A program made the translations under genes and the position numbers. Positions 60,501 through 64,000 of a stretch of DNA of 64,000 nt are shown in pieces. The stretch lies in NCBI RefSeq assembly GCF_000321225.1, contig NW_004450664.1, positions 298,399 to 362,398 of the forward strand. Direction: 5' to 3'. The stretch is from Odobenus rosmarus divergens (lineage: Eukaryota; Chordata; Mammalia; Carnivora; Odobenidae). Position 1 is the stretch's first letter. Every line of letters starts with the position of its first letter. The notes under the pieces are model-generated. The model saw only the letters and a program-made list of their open reading frames with translations. It did no database searches and was not told the DNA's origin.

Positions 60501-63500
60501 CCTCTTCCTCAGACACAGTAAGTACCTACTCTTAGAAATCGCACACACCAACTTGGTACCATACCTCTCCAGTTAGCAGCTTCAGAAGAGTTGACTTCCC
60601 TGCTCCATTGGGCCCCACCAGAGCCACTCTCGTATCGAGATCAATACCAAATTCTAGATTGTTGTAGATGCAAGGCTGAGGTGGGTGTGAGAGAGAGATC
60701 AAAACGAGGCTAGGTTACCCATCAATCAATTTGGCTGGTAGATAACCCCACCATTTTCTTAGTCACCACCGGAGGTGGGAGTGTGGAGGAGGGAGGCAGC
60801 TTTCATAGCAGACCCCAACCCACTGCTTCCACCCACCAACTCAGCTGAGCAGTTATCCTCCCAAGTACTTGAAGAGGGGTCACTGTGAGACCCTGGATGA
60901 GGCACCTAAGCTACTATGTCTGAAATATCCCGTGACCACGTGGGTTAGCAGGTGGGTTCAGCAAAGAACAGCAGACTCTCTCAGCCAGTTGATGCTTACC
61001 TTATAAAATGCACCCCAGCCTCCCAAACACACAGGAGTACTCACCCCATCTTTTGTATACTTGAAGCTCACATTTTGCACCATAATGACAGGTGGAGGAA
61101 TCTTGCCACACGGTGGGAAATAAAATGACAATGTCTAGGAAGAGGAGAGGGCGTTTATCAAGTTAGGTTGTGTCTTATCCACCTCACCGTAGGCCACTAA
61201 CTTTACCGAAGCGGACCCCACCTTGTCGCTCACGACCCTCTCCGTCAGTCCCGATGCCATCATTTTCTGTAGTGTCTTCTCCTTGCTCTGGGCCTGCCGG
61301 GCCAGCTTGGCACTGCCATGACCAAACCTAGCAATGTAGTTCTGAAAGAGACCAGAAATGCGGCTTGGAGTATGGGCAGGTACCAAACAACTCATTTTAA
61401 ATGTGGGGTAAATACTGGGGCGCCTGGGTGGCTCAGTCGTTAAGCGTCTGCCTTCAGCTCAGGTCATGGTCCCGGGGTCCTGGGATCGAGCCCCGCATCG
61501 GGCTCCCTGCTTGGCGGGAAGCCTGCTTCTCCCTCTCCCACTCCCCCTGCTCGTGTTCCCTCTCTCGCTGTCTCTCTCCCTCTGTCAAATAAATAAATAA
61601 AATCATCTTTTTTTAAAAATAAAGAAATAAAAATAAATGTGGGGTAAATACTGATGACAACTTCTTCCTGACTTCCAGCACCCCTAAATTCCCCAAATAC
61701 CCTCATCCAACTCTCCTGGAGAATGTGAGCTCAGCTCTTACCTTCATGTGTGCAATCTGATCTTGCTCCCAGTGAAACCTCTTCATCTGGTTCTCCTCCA
61801 ACTCAAGCCGTGTCTTCACATACTGATCATAATTACCCTGCAGAGAAATGTGCCAGGCAAGGCAGGCAGCTTTAACCTCGGTCCTTGTTCTCAGGGTTTA
61901 GGGGGATGCGGGATGGCATCTGACTTGGCCCTGGCTATAAGACTGTGCGGTAGGGAAAGAGGAAGTACGTTAACAAAGCATACCCTAACCCAGAATCTGA
62001 GATCTTTCTAATTGTGTGCCTCTCACTCTTAGCTTAGCCAGAGCAGGATTCCAGAGCAAATCTTCAGGTTAGCCATAAAGACACCCACAGCACTGGCAGG
62101 AGTCCTGACCATAACTGTCACATGGACATCACGAGGCTCACAGCCTTCCAAGAGCACCTTCTACTCCTTCCCACCCCGCTTAGAGGGTGAAGCCCCATGT
62201 AGGCTACAGAAACTGCACCCAGAAAGGAAGACAGTAGACCAATCAGATTTAGGACGTAGCAAACACTGCACAATGGGACTGCCATGGTTGCTATCTGCAA
62301 AAAATTGGACTCAACCTAAATATTCATCAAAAAGGGCCTGATAAGTTACTAGATAGCTACACAAAGAAATATTATGCAATTACTGAAAAGAGTGAGGTTG
62401 CTCTATACATATTCACATGGGAAGCAGTGTAAGATATAAAAATGTAAAAGCAACCTATAGAAGAGAACAATTATTAATATTACAGCTCTGATATGTATAC
62501 ATGAAATTTTCCACAAATCCTTGCAAGTATACATGAAATCTCTGGAAGACTATACGAGAAATTATTAATACTCCCACAGTGAGCATAAGTATGAATGAAA
62601 AAGACTTCTATTTTCTTTCTTTTGAAATACAAAAAATGAAAAGGAAAGGCAGACAAGTGGGCTGTTGAGATCCTGACTCCCATTCTTCATGGAAGGAGGG
62701 ATAAATGTGCTGACTGTCATAAAGCAGAGTTAAGTAGTCATTCAAGAAGGCAGGGAGCAACAGGGCCTGCCTGGGCACCATGAAAAGTCAACCGCTTTAC
62801 CAAAAAGCAAGTACACACCACGCACACAGGCTGCCAATCGATGGCCTACAACCTGAGAGCAACTACTTTGAGACTAAAATAGAACAAGGCTGCAGGACTC
62901 CTTGTCCACATCTTTTAATAGCAATAGGTAGAAAAGGCCTACGAAGTCTGTTTGTTTTGTTTTTTTTAAAGGAAAGCTTCAAGGAGCTGATAAGCACAGA
63001 GGTTGCCGTGGAGAAGCTGGGGCCCACTCACCGTGTAATACTTCAGCTTCTTGTTGTGCATATGAATGATGTTGGTACAGACACCATTCAGAAAGTCCTG
63101 GGAATGGGAGACGAGGACCAGGATGCGCTTAAAACTGTAAAGCAGAGAACCAGTCAGGGAGGTACTCAAAACTGTGACGGTCCACAACAGGGGAGCTGAG
63201 AGGCCCAGACAACCTTCATCTTTTCCCATCCTTACACAGGAGCACCCTTTAGGTTTAACAGCCAATTCCCTGCTCCCAGCAACCACCCAGGCCACCAGTG
63301 CACAATCCACCTGTAATGACACTTTGATGCCTTTCATTCTGAGTTTCCTCAATCTCCTGTTCTAATTTTCAGCAGAATGGAGTGGAGATGGTAGTTTACC
63401 AGGGATGGTAAAAATAAGCGTATGTACACAAACATATCCATAAATGTCTCTAATAGATGGGTGGGAAGAACTGAACAGGTGCGATAAAAATCACTAAATT

Positions 63501-64000
63501 CTGCTTTTTGAAAGACGTTACCAAGTCATTGCAGAGACCACTAAAAGCCTGCCCTCAGAGTTGGTACAATATTCCAGTTATTCAGCTCTTTAGCCATATG
63601 TCACTGCATCATGATCTTAAGTGGGAGTCCCCTCTTTACATGATGCATAGAAATACGGTTAAAAGAAAAATACTGTCTAAAGACATGTATGAAGTATGAA
63701 GATGTTGTATTTTAAATGGGAAGAACCAAGAAAGTTAAAAAAACAACTGGCACATTTCAGACTAAAAATAACTAATCAAACAAAAACGCCTGCCCTAAAG
63801 GTGCTTACCATTTTTTCAATTTGGCCTTCACCCAGCCTTGCATCAGTTCCTTTTCTCACTGCTCTCCTATCACTGCAGTTTCCAGGCATCCATTTCCTTT
63901 AGACTCTGTTCAAATCCCCCCTTCAGGACCTGCCCACTCCCAACCCCCATCCCTAGCCCCTTACGTCTTTAATTCTTCTTCCAACCACACACAGGCATCG
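57549..64000 (-). CDS. ABCF2: ABCF2 ABC-F ATPase, C-terminal part (10 exons, partial)
   Basis: Cytoplasmic ABC-F protein without membrane segments, related to yeast Arb1 in ribosome biogenesis and translation. Exons in gene order: 63965-64000 (cut by the window), 63032-63134, 61742-61837, 61222-61341, 61045-61134, 60565-60675, 59839-59901, 59512-59640, 58613-58816, 57549-57686. All phases match and give 362 C-terminal residues of a protein of about 623. Visible parts: end of ABC domain 1 with its switch His ([12 protein letters not shown]), the linker, then ABC domain 2 with Walker [10 protein letters not shown], signature LSDGQ, Walker [13 protein letters not shown] and switch LVSHDF, and the tail ending RRTHNV. 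The first ABC domain's Walker A lies beyond the right edge. No damage is seen. Confidence 0.97.
57954..58147 (+). mobile_element. Can-SINE
   Basis: Starts GGGCACCTGGGTGGCTCAGT. A long target duplication GTTTAGAGGCCTCACTCTC occurs before it and, with small changes, after it. In the last ABCF2 intron. Confidence 0.94.
58613..58816 (-). CDS. ABCF2: ABCF2 exon with signature and Walker B of ABC2
   Basis: 68 codons, [20 protein letters not shown] through [12 protein letters not shown] to [11 protein letters not shown]. All catalytic motifs of the second ATP site are intact. Confidence 0.96.
59324..59417 (+). mobile_element. Older Can-SINE variant, 5'-truncated
   Basis: CAGTAGAGCATACAACTCTT, then GTTGTGAGTTCAAGCCCCAA and a poly-A tail; the same older subfamily as 30933-31052. 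In an ABCF2 intron. Confidence 0.75.
60565..60675 (-). CDS. ABCF2: ABCF2 exon with second Walker A
   Basis: 37 codons: [20 protein letters not shown] then [17 protein letters not shown]. The P-loop is canonical. Confidence 0.96.
61417..61634 (+). mobile_element. Can-SINE, young
   Basis: Starts GGGGCGCCTGGGTGGCTCAG. A perfect long duplication AAATGTGGGGTAAATACTG lies on both sides (to about 61417 and at 61635-61653). In an ABCF2 intron. Confidence 0.96.
61838..63031 (-). other. ABCF2: ABCF2 intron
   Basis: 1.2 kb. L1-like old text is visible near 62290-62500 (TGGACTCAACCTAAATATTC, GCAATTACTGAAAAGAG). No gene. Confidence 0.5.
63135..63964 (-). other. ABCF2: ABCF2 intron at the right edge
   Basis: 0.83 kb, donor GTAAGG at the window-edge exon and CAG acceptor before TTTTAAGCGC. 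No repeat or RNA gene recognised. Confidence 0.55.

Overview
This window is nuclear DNA from a placental mammal, almost certainly a carnivoran. The diagnostic evidence is about fifteen tRNA-Lys-derived Can-SINE copies, most with clear target-site duplications. Their consensus is neither the canid-specific nor the felid type, so an arctoid caniform (bear, seal, mustelid or relative) is my best inference. Gene content and order match human 7q36.1 as I remember it: GBX1, ASB10, IQCA1L, H2BK1 (formerly H2BE1), ABCF2. All five genes lie on the minus strand, so the window reads 5' to 3' of the genes from right to left.

Layout by coordinate: 298-17284 GBX1, a homeobox gene with two coding exons, a 15.9 kb intron and a CpG-island promoter at about 16.75-18.0 kb. 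17285-24395 is intergenic and carries a homeodomain-site-rich block, a pair of CTCF-like sites and an unexplained CpG island with a CRE palindrome. 24396-33562 ASB10 has ankyrin repeats and a SOCS box, two alternative first coding exons feeding four shared exons, a second homeodomain-site-rich block in one intron and a four-level nest of transposable elements in another. 35567-49706 IQCA1L has 19 coding exons that splice by eye into one open frame of 821 codons. It encodes a DRC11-like ciliary protein with an IQ motif and an apparently degenerate AAA ATPase core, and one of its introns holds a 0.6 kb minisatellite. 51845-54215 is an intron-containing, polyadenylated H2B histone variant of 122 aa. 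57549-64000 holds the C-terminal 362 residues of ABCF2, which continues past the right edge.

The genes do not form a functional pathway together; they are a conserved synteny block: a neural homeobox regulator, an E3-ligase adaptor, an axonemal protein, a germline-type histone variant and a housekeeping ABC-F ATPase. Splice junctions were placed by hand from GT/AG (one GC/AG) signals, reading phase and remembered family sequence, and every gene closes in frame. I found no new enzymatic or defence system. The most interesting items are the intron-bearing H2B variant, the two homeodomain-site clusters, the intact IQCA1L with a weakened ATP site, the unexplained CpG/CRE island, the nested transposons, and an exact 95 bp duplication flanking GBX1 exon 2 that may be an assembly fault.
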